NCBI RefSeq assembly: GCF_031877795.1
Contig: NC_133933.1
Span: 64,244,984-64,308,983, forward strand
Direction: 5' to 3'
From: Strix aluco
Lineage: Eukaryota > Chordata > Aves > Strigiformes > Strigidae
DNA length: 64,000 nt
Position 1 is the stretch's first letter, and every line of letters begins with the position of its first letter. The position numbers and the translations under genes were made by a program. Below the pieces are notes generated by a model. That model saw nothing but the letters and a program-made list of their open reading frames with translations, searched no databases and was not told the DNA's origin. Below are positions 47,246 to 60,548 of this stretch, piece by piece.

Positions 47246-49540
47246 CACTCACATGCACATACATACTCACAGGCTTTGTACATATGTTTATGTACCTGGA
47301 CATATGTATGTTCTCCTCTGAGCTAATTCACTTAGTAACAGCAGGCAATGAAGACCGAGTCAGCTTTTCAGATAGTGAAAATAAATTTGAAATAAACTTC
47401 AGGTTGGAGAATTGCTATCAATTCCTTGGACTAATTGTTATTATAATTACTGTATTTCATAGAGCTTCCAGGGAGGTAAGAGCAAGCAACGTAGACTGAA
47501 TGTCAGTGAAATGTTGTCCCTGCCCCAAGGAAAACCCAGGCACCGGCGCAGGTCCTGCACCGTTCAGGTGGTCCGAGCAGTGCCGTTAGGGACACCTGCG
47601 GGGTAACTGTCAACAGAAGTGATGGTAGCGGAGCCTGCATCTCAGTATGTACAAGACGTGGCAGATGGAGTGCAAAAGCAAGCGGGCTGGCTGGCAGCAG
47701 GCACTTTAGTAATGAAGCATCACAGGAGCCTGCAGACTCCTCTCTGATTTTACTGGGCTATGTTCCAGAGTGCGTCTTCACCTTTTTTTTTTTTCTTAAA
47801 TATCTGCAAATGAAAGCCTGCTAAGCTCTTGGATAAGATAAGTGTCTCTTTAACTTCTCAGTCTCTTATGAATTTCAAATAGCAATTTTTTATTATCTTA
47901 ATTGGTGACTGCCTGTTTTAATTAGGCATCACAGTTAATCTTACACTGCTGACACATATGAGGCTTTGTGCAGAGCAAAACATGGTGGTTTTTTAGCATA
48001 AGCACCAAAAGAAATAAGAATTGCAAGAAATAAGATGACCATGTTTGCAATTTTGATTTTCATTCTCTTCCTTTCACTGTAGTCTTTGGTTACCACCTTC
48101 CAAAATTCTCCAATATTTCACATGTAGATAGGTCCTGGTCAAGACATTGTGTGACCTTAGAAAAAATTTCTTCCCTTTGCAGTGATATGGAAAACATTTC
48201 TGATCTAAACAACAATAGGCAGAAAGCAATGGTCTGTCTTGCTTCTCTAAATGTCTCAAGCCATAATTTTATCTGTCCAACTTGAGCTAATATCACATAA
48301 TAAACACATTTGTAAATGTAGAAATCAATCACTCCTGATCATGCTGTCTGGGAACATATTGCAACTTCCAGAAAAGCTGGCCTGCGTTCATGTCCTGGAG
48401 GGCTTAACTGAGCCTTCACAATAGTTGCACTGATGATGCCAAACCTCATGTAAGTTCCCTGTTGATTTTTGCAGGCTGCCAGGGGGTGTCACGGAGGGAA
48501 CCCAACACCTTGGAAAGAAGTTCTATTAATATTTTATACAAGAGATGTGCTCAGCAATAAAGCTGAAAAATTACAAGAGGAAAAAAACCCAAACAAACCA
48601 AAAAGCCCCCAGAACTCCCTGGATCACACAGAGCCAGGAAAGGGTGGGTAATACAGGCAGAGCTAGGCGGCTGATTTTACAGCGGCCAGCTGTATGCAAG
48701 CAAGGGCAGAGCCTCTGTGATTAGATGCAACTTTTGTGGGAGTCTACCTGTCCTTTCTGGGGGTCTGAGTGGTTTTGAAAGGTGCTATATTTTGATGGGT
48801 TTTTTTCCTAGAGCGTGCATTGTTGGACAGTCAGCGACATTATAATTCATCCCTCTTCCTCCTCGAGGACAAACTGGAGCTCTTATTAACCAGCCCACAT
48901 TGGACAGAACACTTGTCCTTCTCATGGGAAAGAGCAGTTCCTATGCTTTTTCCTAGTGAAAATATCACAATCTGGATTGCAAGAGGTAGTGACCCATCTG
49001 GAGGCAATTCATCATTACTTGAAACAAACCCTTCAACTTCATCTCTAGCTGCCGAGCAGCACAGCTCAGTGAAAGCAGGTGACTTGTAAAATACAATGGT
49101 TAAGTGCAGGCAAGACTGTAGAAGAAATAACCCACTTTGAACTGGTAAAGCTCCCTTGCATTTGGGTCACTCAGATTTCGATAAGAAGGAGCGTGTTGGA
49201 TAGTAGAAAGTCAGTCCCAATTGTTTGAGAGGCCTGTGCAATTCTTACCAGGGTGATTCCCCAAACCTGTGCCCGGGAGGACACCAGGGATGTGTTTTCC
49301 AGACCAAACTGGACACTTGTAGGGATGATGAGAGCATTATAGAGCCTTTACCTCCAGGCCAGTGGTGACACAGACCCCTATCCTTAATGTCCCTTGGCCC
49401 CATCCCTCATTCCTGCGCGCCTGATGGACTCACATTTGGGCTGCAAGTTCCCCAGCACCAGTGCTCGCTCTTTCTGACACCTTGTGGCGTTACATTCATA
49501 CCTGCCACGCTGCCTCTAGTAATTCTGGCGGGCGGGCCTT
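47246..49540. other. Flank between ERV and next CpG island
   Basis: No recognised gene. One open frame of 89 codons at 48820-49089 lies behind a fair acceptor (TTTTTTTCCTAG, 48801-48812) and reads past a possible donor (AGAG|GTAGTG, about 48986). Its sequence matches nothing I know. The rest contains only short contradictory frames. Confidence 0.5.
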
Positions 49541-49888
49541 GACTGCCCCACCAATAAATAAGCAGCCGTGAAGGTTTGGTTTGGGTTTTTTATTATTTTT
49601 GTTGTTGTTTTTGCGAGTCACTTTTCATTTCATTTCTCCCTGTGCTTATTGATTTTTGTCTCCCCTTTCCCGGCAAGCCCGGCTCTGCCAGCGGCCCCCC
49701 CGGGTTATGCTGCCAGGGGAGGGAGCGACTCCTCCCTCGGCGGGGAGCGGGGCGGGGGGGGGGCGCCGGCAGCGGGGGCTCCGCTCACTCGCTCCGGCTC
49801 CGCGCCCGAGGCGGACCGGCCGCGCAGCGCTGCGCCCGTCCCGCCCCCCTCCCGCTCCCCGGCGGCTCCTCCGGGCGCTCCCGGCGCG

Positions 49889-49975
49889 ATGCCGGGGCCG
49901 CGGGCAGGCGGGGCGGCCCGGAGGGGCAGCGGCGGCGGCGGCGGCGGCGGCGTTGGGGTCCCCGCGCCCGGGGCG
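49889..49975 (+). CDS. Possible first coding exon, glycine-rich
   Basis: An ATG in the CpG island opens 29 codons (MPGPRAGGAARRGS, then a run of seven glycines, then VGVPAPGA) that end exactly at the GTGAGT donor in phase 0. The glycine run is encoded by a GGC trinucleotide repeat. The frame is also open far upstream because the DNA lacks A/T-rich stop codons, so the evidence for coding is weak. It may be 5' UTR. It does not join in phase to the candidate exon at 58830, which needs a phase-1 partner. Confidence 0.25.
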
Positions 49976-49997
49976 GTGAGTGCGGAGCGCCGGGACC

Positions 49998-50019
49998 GGG
50001 GCCGGGGCCGGGGCCGGGG
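49998..50019 (+). repeat. GGGGCC hexanucleotide repeats
   Basis: Four runs of GGGG separated by CC lie about 20 bases inside the putative first intron. More G-runs follow to about 50034. The pattern fits a G-quadruplex in the G-rich strand, which is also the coding strand. Confidence 0.85.
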
Positions 50020-50511
50020 CGGGCCGGGGTGGGGACGCGGGGCAGCACCCCGCCTTCCCGGGTGTCAGAGGTGATGCTGCTGGTGCTGCGGGTTGTTTGA
50101 GGATAGAGGCTGCTGAGGAGCTGCCTGCGACTTTGAACTTGGTCTTGAATTTGGTAAAAAGCAAAACCCGAGACTCCTCTTGCCTAAGTCTAGAAATGCG
50201 CTTCTGAGGGCACGGTTGGGCTCAGCGGGTTGATGCCCCAGCCCCGGACAGCAGAGTGCTCGTTACCCTAAGAAAGAGGGCCACGGGGACCGGGTGGTAC
50301 CAGGGACAGGTTATCAGAGGTCAGGCAAACGAGCAGTCCCCCACCTCTTGCCAGAGACAGAATCTGAAGACTCTGACTGCTTGATGAAATCACTGCACGG
50401 TCAAACTGCTCAGACACCGCTTTAGGGCAGCAGAGTCCTGGAAACAGAACAAACAAACCAAAACCCTCAGCCACGAGTAAATGGATATTGGTTAAAATAA
50501 AACTGGCGGGT

Positions 50512-50637
50512 TTCTTGGCTCTATCTGTGTGAGGGAAAGAGTTAAAGAGGGTTTTTTCCTTGTCGTTGTTGTTGTTCTTGGCAATATCTGTGTGAGGGAA
50601 AGAGTGAAAAAAGGTTTTTTCCTTGTCGTTGTTTGTT
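50512..50637. repeat. 63-bp tandem duplication
   Basis: Two neighbouring copies (50512-50574 and 50575-50637) start TTCTTGGC, continue through ATCTGTGTGAGGGAAAGAG and end in a GTTGTT run. They differ at only a few positions, so the duplication is fairly young. Confidence 0.85.
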
Positions 50638-50814
50638 ACGGAGTGGTTTAACATCATTGCAAGAGAGGTGTTTCACATTAGTGCACGCTGTGAACTCTGT
50701 TCCACAGCACCTGGTCGTCTGGTGAGAGCCCAGGACCAAAGCTCAGTCCCCAGGGGGGTCTCAGCTGCAGCGATCGGTCCTGTCAGCAGGGAGAGGAGCC
50801 CCGGCTGCCAGCCC

Positions 50815-50872
50815 ATCGATTGCGAGGCCAGAAGGGACCGTTACATCATTTAGTCTGACCTCAGACAGGAGC
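50815..50872 (-). repeat. Ancient antisense CR1 tail
   Basis: The stretch 'gaggccagaagggaccgttacatcatttagtctgacctc' is the antisense form of an old CR1 3' end known from turtles, crocodilians and birds. It is short and diverged. Confidence 0.65.
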
Positions 50873-53800
50873 AAGGTGCTGGCTGGTAAACAAAAAGAAA
50901 ATTGCCAGGGACTGAATCTCTGCACCGAAACACAGCATTTCTTCATGATATTGTCAGCTTTGACAAATAGGCTTTTCCACAAGAAATGAGATTAGTGGCA
51001 GGGGCTCTCTTCCTGAATCGCTTACACGGAGATGCATGGATCATAAGTGGGAGCTTCAGAGCTTCCAAATATAAAGCCTGGAAGTGTATTTTACATGTCA
51101 ACTGATCTGGTTTTCCATTGTTCCTCCTGCTCTCCAAAACTAGAGCTGCTAGCAGAAATGGACAGTTTTCCAGTAAGAAAAACCTTACTGAAAAAAAGAG
51201 TTAAGAGGAAAAAAAAGAAACAAATAATAGTTGTGTTTTGTTCAAAGCTGCCTGTAGAAACCATGTTAAAAAATCAAAATTTCGGATAAGCTTATTTTTC
51301 TCTCTCTTGCCATTTCTTTCTTTTTAACCTCTCTATTTTTCTATTTCTGGTGAGAAAGAAGGAAAGAAACAAAAAGAAAGAAGTAGGTGATAGTTTAGCA
51401 GAGAAAGTTGGGATGCTGACTGCCCTGAGATCAATTTTTACTTAACTTTTTTCAAAAATAATCCTTCAACAGACATTGAAAAAATGCTGTTTTCTTTAGA
51501 CATAACACAGCCCCTGCACTTGCACCCATAGCATGGGGCTGGATCTGTCTTGCTGCACTTTGATGTTCAGTCTAGTCTTCACTTCTAGTTCTATGGATCT
51601 GGCTCCCCACTAATTAACCTAAGCCTGGTACTTTTTCAGAATACCAATGGTCTCTGAAAATGGAACAAGACATTACTGAATAAGACTCCTCAACTTACAT
51701 CCTGCTTTTTCTGATATTAGCAATGTAGGTAAACCCCTTGTAATGGCACAGGAATGGAGCATCACAGGGCTGCCAGGCTGTACTGGGATGTGATCCCAAG
51801 GGACAAGGAGGGAGGGTGAATTGTCTCCCCAGCCCCATGCATCCATCGGGCTGGTGCACCATCTGCCGCAGACCAGTGGGTCCTCCTGGGAGCTTGAGAA
51901 ATGCGTATCTACTGCAGATAGTCATGGATGCCTGGCTTGCGTGGTGTGGCAGGAAAAGGGATGACAGAATTTGGGGTTAATGAAGTCCAGTGCAAAGCTG
52001 CATCCCACAGTAATTTATTACCTTGGAAAACAGGGATGTGATGCCAGACAAGTAACTGGCCCCGCAGGAGGGCAGGACATTGGGAAGGCAGGACCAGAAA
52101 TGTGGGAAGATGATGAGGAGGAAAAACCTCCCAGTGCCACCAGTACTGGGAACAGCAGCAGATCCCAGTGGAACTTGTGGGGAGATTTGTCACAGCTGGC
52201 TCTTAGAGAGCCTGCAGCAGGGCCCCCGCGGGGGCTCTAAATCATACTGACTGCACAGTCAGTAAAGAAAATCCCACCAGTCCCCATAATCAGGCTGTTC
52301 AGTTTTAAACCTCTTTAGATAAAAATCTGTTTATTGATGTGTTGTTAGAAGTTCAGAAATTCAGAGTAACTGTGCTAACTCCAGCAATGTTAACAGTGCA
52401 AAGTAGCTTTGGAAAAGAGTTTTAATATAGACCAGCTCAAGGCAAATTTCAGTCTGGTTTATTCCATATAAGCCGGGAGCCACTCCTTGGGACGGCTATC
52501 TTAAATCAAGAGTGCTGCAGCTTATTTCAGAGGAGCCACTCTGCCATCACTGGTACAACCAAGACCAGAAATCTCCTCTTGCATATATTTGTAAGTTCCT
52601 TCCCAGACTTCCTGACTGAGCTAAAACAACCCCTCACCCTAAGGGAGCACCTGCAGGGCCGCTCTTGCAGGTACTGCTGGGGATGGTGGGGAAGCAGAGC
52701 ACGGGACAGGTCCCAGGGGTGCCCTGGTCCATGGGGAACAAAAGAGCCAGCTGATGCCACCTGTCTATGTGCCACTGGGAGATACCGGCCGAGGGTCGTC
52801 CATCCAAAATGTCAGCTAGTGGGACTGGCTGCAGAAATGTCCAGGATTAAGGAGCACTTGAGAGTCCTTCGTGACACTGAAGCATAATTATCCATAATCA
52901 GTATAAATTATAATATCATGCATAAACTCTTAGAGCCAGCCCTGGCACCTGTTTGGTCCATGCCAGGTAGCAGTGACCCTCTCAGCCCTTGCCCTCCTTG
53001 AGGCAGCAGAATCCTGGGCTGTTCCTGGTGGGGAGCAGAGCTCTGCCTCGGGGTGGGCAGTGCTGACTACCGCAGGCACAGTCTGAGCCTGTGGCACCAG
53101 CCGCATCTGCAGGTGGTTTAGTTTGGCAGCGCAGCACTGCCTCGGCAAGTGTCCGATGCTCCTGCGCTGCGCCTCCTGCTCCGAGCCCTTCCCACTTCCT
53201 CGCAGCTGTAGGAGCTCATCCCTTTCCCGCCTGGCTTATACCCTTTCCTCCTCTTCTTTCATTTCCCTTACCCTTCCTGAATGACACCAGTTAGTGACAA
53301 GATTTGGTCCCTTCCTCCCATCGCCTCGGTCACCCCCATTACATCCCCATCTCACCTGTTCCGGTTGTGCCAGCCTGGGCAAGGCCTCCTGCGTCACGGT
53401 GCTTGTACAGCGCTGGCTGCACCCGCTCACCTCCCTGTGGGAGGGAACCAGACCCTTCCCCTTAGCAGATGGTCAGGGGGACATGGGGACATGGGTGATG
53501 ATGCCCTGACTGTGGTGACCACTGGGGGGTTGGGGCCTGGCCATGCTGGGGGGAAAGGTGGTCCTGCTTCCAAGATGGAGCAGGGCTACCCCCTTGGCTC
53601 TTGTCCCCTCCTTGCTGCTGGCCTCAGGTGAGAGACAAACTGGGGAAGAGGTCCAGGCAAAAGCTCATTTAAAGGACTCATCCCCCCCAGGAGCCCCTTT
53701 TCCTCCTCTTTTTAGTGGTCCAGTGTGCTGGGGTAGTCACAGCTGCCCCTTCCCCAGCCTGTGCATATGCATGACATGGCCAAGGAAAGGAAAGTCCCCA

Positions 53801-56800
53801 GGAGTTTCACTGTATCCCCTGGTTGAGGAAAGGCAGCTTTACCTGCCAGCACACCCCCTGGAAAACCCCCGGGCTCCCCTCTGCTTCTGCTTCTGGTGCC
53901 TCCTGGGGTTTGTTAAGCAATTGCTTAATGTGAACCGTGTCAAATTTCTCTGTTCCTACCAGTGATGGATTCTTTCAGGAGGAGGAGGAAGGATGTGGGT
54001 TTACCATTTTCACAAGGACTCTTGCCTAGCGTGGTGGTGAGGGGCAAAGTGGCTTTTAGTTCATCTTTAAGGATTGTAGAAGTAGGTTTGCAGATGTGGG
54101 GACATTTCTGAAAGTCCTGAAGAAACAGAAGTCCAAGGTTTTGGAAACAGGTTTAGTTTTCAGCTAGTGCTGGCCCTTGCCTGCTGAAGAATCTGGCCGC
54201 CTAAAAGTCTCTCCAGATGGCAAAATCATGTCCCTGTATATCTCTGAAGGAAGTAACGCTTTCAAAGGCTTTCCAAATGAGTAAAAACAAGCAATGCATT
54301 TGTGCCTATAAACCAACAGCACGTGGTTAGCCCACCCGAGGAAGAATGACTAAACTCCAGATTTTCATTTTTTTTGGTGGAGTGCTTTGAGCTAATAAAG
54401 GACTTTTGACTTCTCTGCCAGTTTCAAAAACCAAATTAATTGGTTCCCAGGTTGTTCAGCACTCTCAGTACACTATATCTTACCATAATGTGCAGAGCAC
54501 TGGGATACTTTTTAGGCTTTCCCTCCTGTTTTCCTGGTTATGGTCGAATCTTCAGGCACTTCTTGTGGATGCCTGGGATGAAGGCCTTGCGTGGTGCACA
54601 TGCAGGTGATTTCATTAAGCAAACAGCTTCCAGTGAGTGCACCTGAAATTCTGCAATCTGCAGATGCCATCCTTGCATTATCTGCGGTGTGTCTTGGAAT
54701 GAGAGCTAGTTACAGGCTAGAGTAAGAAGGGCTGTAGTTTAACTTGTGGTAGATACTGCGATATCCTCCATGAAGCAAGAAAAGATTTCTGTGAAGTGGA
54801 GGAAAACCCCTGAAGAGAGAAAGTATGATGTAATTGATAGTCAATACTGGCATAAACGGGTTCAAATTCTCCCTGCTCTTGGAGCACAGGGCAAAGTTAA
54901 TTTGGCTTCTCTGCACCTGCAGCAGTCTTTCAGTAAAAACCACGTGTAGTTTTTCTCCACCAAAGTAGCAGCAACACTTGGGAATACAGTTTTTCCTTAT
55001 GACATAACATCATTCAGTTCAATAAATCAAATTAAAATGACCATCCTCTCCATGTGCATTTAAGACCAAACACAAAATCTGACAGGCATGTCTGTCCAGG
55101 TCCAGGTTTTGCACCACCAACCTGACATTGGCATTGCCCACCTGTTCTGGCTTTCTCAGGGATTTCCAAAGAGGGCAGGGGGGTTTTACCAGGGATCACA
55201 TGGGAGGCTGGGGAGGGGATGGCGTCCCTGGTAAAGATGCCCAGTAGCCATGAAGAAGCACGAAGGCTGGGACACAGTTCAGCAGTCCTGGGGGCTGGTG
55301 GGAGCTTCTCATTGAGCTCTTTTTTCACTGACAAGTATTCAGGCCAGAAGGAAAAAATATACATGTGGGAACTTCTATGCAAACTTGTCTAACAAGGCAT
55401 TGATTTAATTTTTTAAAATCATAAAAACTGAACGAGCTTTCCATGTGGAAATAGCCAGTTCCAAGCCCCTGGACTCTGATAAAGTAATTTATTGCTTTTA
55501 TCTGAAACATGTTGCATGCGCTGGATTGATTCTCCACAATCCCGGTACCTCCCACTTCCTATGCTTTGCTACTGAAATGCGGTAGGAAACCTCTCACCTC
55601 ATCCAGATAGGATTTGTTTGCAATCCACTGAGAGGAGAGACCATCACCTAGAGACCTATGGAAGGGAACAATTTGGAAGGACTTCCTACTGTCTCAGCTG
55701 GCAGCCAGCGCACTTCTTTTGCAGGTGACAAGCACCAGAGCTGGGTGAATCAAGGAACGTCTGTACCCCATCCCTGCTGCTGGGCCTGGGGCCCTGCTGC
55801 CCACCTCTGCAACGAGGTAGCAAACTACCGCTGACTCTGTCCCTCACCCAGAGCTGGGTCTGCTAAAGCACATAGCCCTGCTGCAAAGCACGGTGGCTTC
55901 TGCAGGACTGTCTGTGGCTCCCCACCCCACAGTAGTGACACTTGGGTTCATGCCTTGGCTTCACAGGAGACCCTTCAGCACCACAGCCCAGAGCCAGGTC
56001 TCACTCTCCCTCATATTTGGAGTGAGAGGTGGGACATCAGGTCTGATATTTTCACTGGTGCCACAATGTGTGTGTGTGTACATATGTGTAACTTGAAACA
56101 TATTGCTCATTTAGTCTTCGCTATATGCACTTGGTAGATGAAATTGTGGCAACTCTAGAATCACAGGAATAACAGTAACAGAAATAATTTGCTTTACACT
56201 GGTTAAGGGAAAGGAACAAACTTGTTCTTCCCTGCAGTGCCGCGCTCTGTCTTTGCCCTCCTGGTGTCACATCGATGCAGGCACCTCGGGCATCATGCCG
56301 CCACCAGCCGTAACCCCCATCCCCACCCCAGGCAGCAGTCAGGAAAGTTGTGTTTCCCTGAGCATCCCCTGTCCGTTCTGCAGAGACTGTGCCACCGGCT
56401 GGCCTGAGGTGGGTTCAGAAATAGTTCCTGGCCAACCTTGCGGTGCCGCTTGTTGGCAGACGTTGCACCAGATTAAGAAAGTGGTGTCTGCTCTCCCACG
56501 TGCAGCTTGTTTGGGAGTCTGCACTGAACAGTCCTCCCGGGTTTAAACGGAAGTGGGATGACAGACAACACTGACAGTTTTATAAGCTGATATGGTCAGA
56601 GCTCATGATACAAGGGAGTAAGCTGGGAAGAAAACAGACCTCTGCTTGGGTCAGGATTCATCCTCACTTGCCCTGCAGTGTGCAGCTATTTTTATCGCTG
56701 TATCACTAGATTTATCCTGATACTGTGGAAACAGCAATGGACAGACTGTGCCCCCCACACATACCATATTTTAAACTGGAGCTGGAGGACTTCCCCGAGC

Positions 56801-57140
56801 TAGAGTCCTGGTGGGCTCAAGCATAAGGACAACACCCTACAGCATCTTAGGAGAATAACCTTTCCCCAAAACACATTTAACTCCGTGTGCTCTGCAGTGG
56901 CCACAGTGAGAGCAACATGGGCTTTGTCACACATATACATAACAAGCAATTTCAATGTTCATTTTTTTGACTTCCGATTGTGTATTTTAAGGTTTTTGTC
57001 AAAGGTAGGCACCAAAAAGGTCCATGATAGTACAAACATGAGAACAATCATTGCGTTCAGAAACCAGCTCCTCTGCAGGTATGAAGCAGTATCACCTACT
57101 CCTGTCACACAAGCTCCCACAGGCAGAGAGGCCACAGGAC

Positions 57141-57204
57141 TAAATATACCAGTGTCAGACTGGTATAAACCAGGTATAAACCAGGAGTAAATATACCAGT
57201 GTCA
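57141..57204. repeat. Small local duplication
   Basis: The 17-base word TAAATATACCAGTGTCA occurs at 57141-57157 and again at 57188-57204. Two copies of GGTATAAACCA lie in between. Recent replication slippage or segment duplication is likely. Confidence 0.8.
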
Positions 57205-58829
57205 CTCCTGCCTTTCTCTGTTCCTAGCAGAAAGGGGTTTTCTAGCAATCTCACCGCAGTGCTGCTGCAACTTCATGGCCACATGTGCCAGCACCTTTCC
57301 CTGCAACGAGAGCGAGGTGACTTCTCCTGCTAGTGCTTTACTTTTCTCTGCTGATAACCAGGAGCATTGCTCATCTCCTGTGTGAAACTGCATTTTTTTT
57401 GGGTTACATGGGCCAGGGCACCATGGGGGCAGTCTTAGCGGACTCGACTCCCCATCACCCTTCACAGGGCTTGGTCCCCGACACCCTCTGGGAGTGCGTG
57501 GTGCCCTCAGCTCTGCTCTGTATTGCACAGATGCCCACCTTTTGCACTGGGCTGGTTTGCAGTGACTCAATGAGATCTTGGGTTCTGCCCTCTAGGAAAA
57601 TACTCAGTTCCTCATCTCAGCTCCAACTTTGGCAGCAGTGCTTGGTGCACACACGTGCATGCAGACACACACACACTCACCTGCTCCTCCGTGACTCCCC
57701 AGCAAAAGACTGAGGCCACCTTTCTACTTCTCCCAGGAGAGAAGATCTGCAGACACAGATAGTAGGGCTTGTTTGCCATTTGTAAACTGCATGGAGTGGT
57801 ATGCTGCTAACAACCTTCAGGAGTAAAAATAGAGTTAGAGGTGAAAGCTGCTGAAATTCTGATGAAGTTGGGACAAAGTTTCAATAAAAAGCAGATGGCA
57901 TTTTTAATCATTCTTTTTCCACTCAGTAAATGGGGCCAAATGTTCAGAAAGTTGTCTGTAAATATATCACCCTGCTTTTCAAGTATCTAAAAAAAATACT
58001 GCAAATATGACTTTAATAAGACAGGCATCCCCCAAAGGGCGGTAACCTGCCCTTTATCAGCCTCATGTCAACGCTTGGCAGCAAGGAGCCATTTCTTGCC
58101 TCTGATGCTCCTCTGCTGTGTCACTTGTTCCTGAAATAGCCTTGTTCCCTGGAGCTCGTGCTCACATTCAGATGGTGTGGCCACACAGAGGCCACTCTCC
58201 TGAAGTGCAGATTTAAGGGATTTGAGCTCTTTTAGAAGCAGGCAGCTCCCCTGTGGATTTGCAGGAGGCAGCTTGGTTGCCTCTGCACGGCACCCAGCTT
58301 GCTTCTGAGTGCTCACTGAGAGCAGCCTCCTCTCACCACACATTACAAAGTCTGTATCCAGCCCAGCTGCTCCAGGGGCCTTTTATAGTCAGCGCAGAGA
58401 AGTGGGCAGTTCTGGGAAAGGACATGGCTCCTCTTCTCCCAAAGCCATCTGCAGAAGCAGGGAAGGAAGAACGGTGCCCTACAAGCACCCATGTCTCCCC
58501 ACTGCCTGTAAAAGGATCTTGGGGGGAGACCCATGCAGGCACCAGTGCTGAGCATGCTCTAATTTGGGCAGACACTCACTGGCATGCCTCAGCTGGTGGC
58601 CCCAGCTGGCTCTGTGGGGCAGCGGCTGTTGTGCCAACCACTGTGGTGCTTGGAGCCCTGGCACTCGAGGGGACATTTGCAGCATCCAGGAGTTAGGAGC
58701 ACAAACAGACTTTATCCTCTTCCCATACACACTTTGTAGCAGTGACTCCTCTAAATGCTCAAAACTTTCACCTTTGTGGGAATTTTGCTGGGTGATGGAA
58801 ACTGATAACAAACTTATTCTCATTTTCAG

Positions 58830-58918
58830 CCCCTCAAGACTGCTCCTTCCCGCCGGTGTTCAGCGCCATCGCTCCTATTCAGCAAAGGTTTGAGCAAACC
58901 ATGGTTGCCTTCAGCCAG
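58830..58918 (+). CDS. Candidate coding exon, gene unknown
   Basis: An 89-nt plus-strand segment lies between a good acceptor (TTCTCATTTTCAG) and a consensus donor (CAG|GTAGGT). After two leading bases it encodes 29 codons without a stop, beginning PQDCSFPPVFSAIAPIQQRF and ending EQTMVAFSQ, and ends in phase 0. CpG content is raised compared with the flanks, as often seen in exons. The peptide looks like the start of an amphipathic helix. I do not recognise the protein. It could be a later exon of the transcription unit that starts at the 49.7-50.06 kb CpG island. Confidence 0.4.
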
Positions 58919-60500
58919 GTAGGTACATCGTGTGCCATGTACACAGTGCCTGCACAGATGTTTAATGCCCAGGAGCAAGGTGATATACCTTGGCTTGCCC
59001 ATGCATATATCTCAGTGTCCTGCACTAGAGGACCCCAGGCGAGCTGCAGACAAGGGAGCACACACACAGTGCCCAGGGCAGCTGAGCTGGCGGAGTCATG
59101 GGTGCAGAGTGGGGGCTGCTGTTGTAGTGGGGATGGAGGGAAGAGGTGGTGGGACCTGCACATCCTGGCATTGCCCCCAGCTGCTATTCTCACCTTCCCA
59201 CCAGGCCTGTGCAAGCCCAGCAGGAGCTCAACCTCTTCCTCCCATCTTTCCCACCCCAGGACAAGGGTTGCCAGTGCTGGCTCCTTGTTCATATTAGTTT
59301 CTGCCTATGTTGTTGAGAAGTCTCCACTAAGTTTTCCCTGCAGAGCATTTAGATTCTTTGCTTTCCAACTGTTTTTCTTTCTTTTGGGTAGCAAAGCCTT
59401 TAAAACAGGCAGAAGAGTTGGCTGTGGTGGTATTTACTTGCTTATTTTGCTACAGGTCATGTCTTGCCTAGCCAAACAGATGGGAAATTTCTGCTGATGT
59501 TAGTGGCAGTGCCTCCTTCCTTCATTAAACTGATTTCCAATATGTAGAGGAACGCTATCATTTGAACTGCAGCTACTTCACTGCAACACCCTGACTTCCC
59601 TTCTATCCTCCAATAAACCCAGTTCAGTCAGTCAAAGGGCACTACTAACTGGGCATGCTGGTGTTGCAAGTAGGCTTATTATGTGTTAAAAAAAAAAAAG
59701 CATATAGAGGAAGGGCATCAGTATTTTGGGTCTTCAAAAGTCTGAGTCCTTGAGCATTCCTTACTTGTGGAATGTGGCAAGTTGTGCTGTATGAGCACTT
59801 GCAGTTAATTATTCTTCAGTTATGTCTTTCTTCAGAGTGAGCACATTTTTTACATTTGTTTCTTGACATGAACATCAGGAGCTGTCAGACTGTGAGAAAG
59901 GCTGAGTTTAACACATTTTCCTTTCACTGGAAACATTCCTGATTGAAGTCTGCGCAGTGGCTCTGTGTGACACCTCCTGGCTTTGCCATACGGCTCCAAC
60001 TCAGAGCCCAGAATCATCCTACAGCCCAGGGGGACAGGTGGAACTCAAATACCGAACAAGTGTCCAGGACTTGCTGCTCTGTTTTCTTTGATGCCATAAT
60101 TTACTAGGTGTTACAAGCAAAAAATACTATCACTACCACCGCCACCACCCCAAGCCCTACAAACTCTAGGACCTTGCAGAAAAAAGGGGCTGTTGATGTC
60201 TCTATAGTAAGGAGACAGCAGCTTCCCTGTGTTGACTGGTGATGGCTGGCTGGCTGGAGGGGCAGTCATTCCTCTCTTCCAGCCCCGAGTCCCTGCCTCC
60301 TCCAGCCTCAAGTCCCTGCATCCTCCAGCCTCTGCCTTTGGTTTTCAGTCCTCTGTCCGTGAGAACAGACCTGGCTGGGCAGGAAAGTGGTCCCAGTGCC
60401 TCATCCTCCCCTCATGCACAATATGGGTCCTCCCCCTCATTTCTGCAGGAGGCAGCATTTACCAAGAGCACAGTACACTCCCGGTGTAATCTGCGTTGTT

Positions 60501-60548
60501 GCTGGTGCCATCAGCTAATTTGGAGCTGGTGCCAACAGCTAATTTGTC
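60501..60548. repeat. 24-bp tandem duplication
   Basis: Two copies of GCTGGTGCCA(T/A)CAGCTAATTTG lie head to tail, with few differences. Confidence 0.85.

Larger units (their letters stand above)
49545..50060 (+). promoter_or_regulatory. CpG-island promoter of a plus-strand gene
   Basis: A very CpG-dense block (about 49670-50060) is preceded by CCAATAAATAAGCAGC at about 49549, which could serve as CCAAT/TATA-type elements for rightward transcription. A strong plus-strand donor (GCG|GTGAGT) lies at 49976. Just past the donor are GGGGCC repeats (49998-50019) able to form a G-quadruplex. Synteny with human predicts FNDC1 rightward from here, but no signal-peptide exon like that of FNDC1 is seen, so the gene is left unnamed. 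Confidence 0.6.

Noticed and set aside
49568-50164. Frames of 168-174 codons across the 49.7 kb CpG island
   Set aside because: They read through a likely promoter and a consensus splice donor and have low-complexity composition. Only the 29 codons before the donor were kept, at low confidence.
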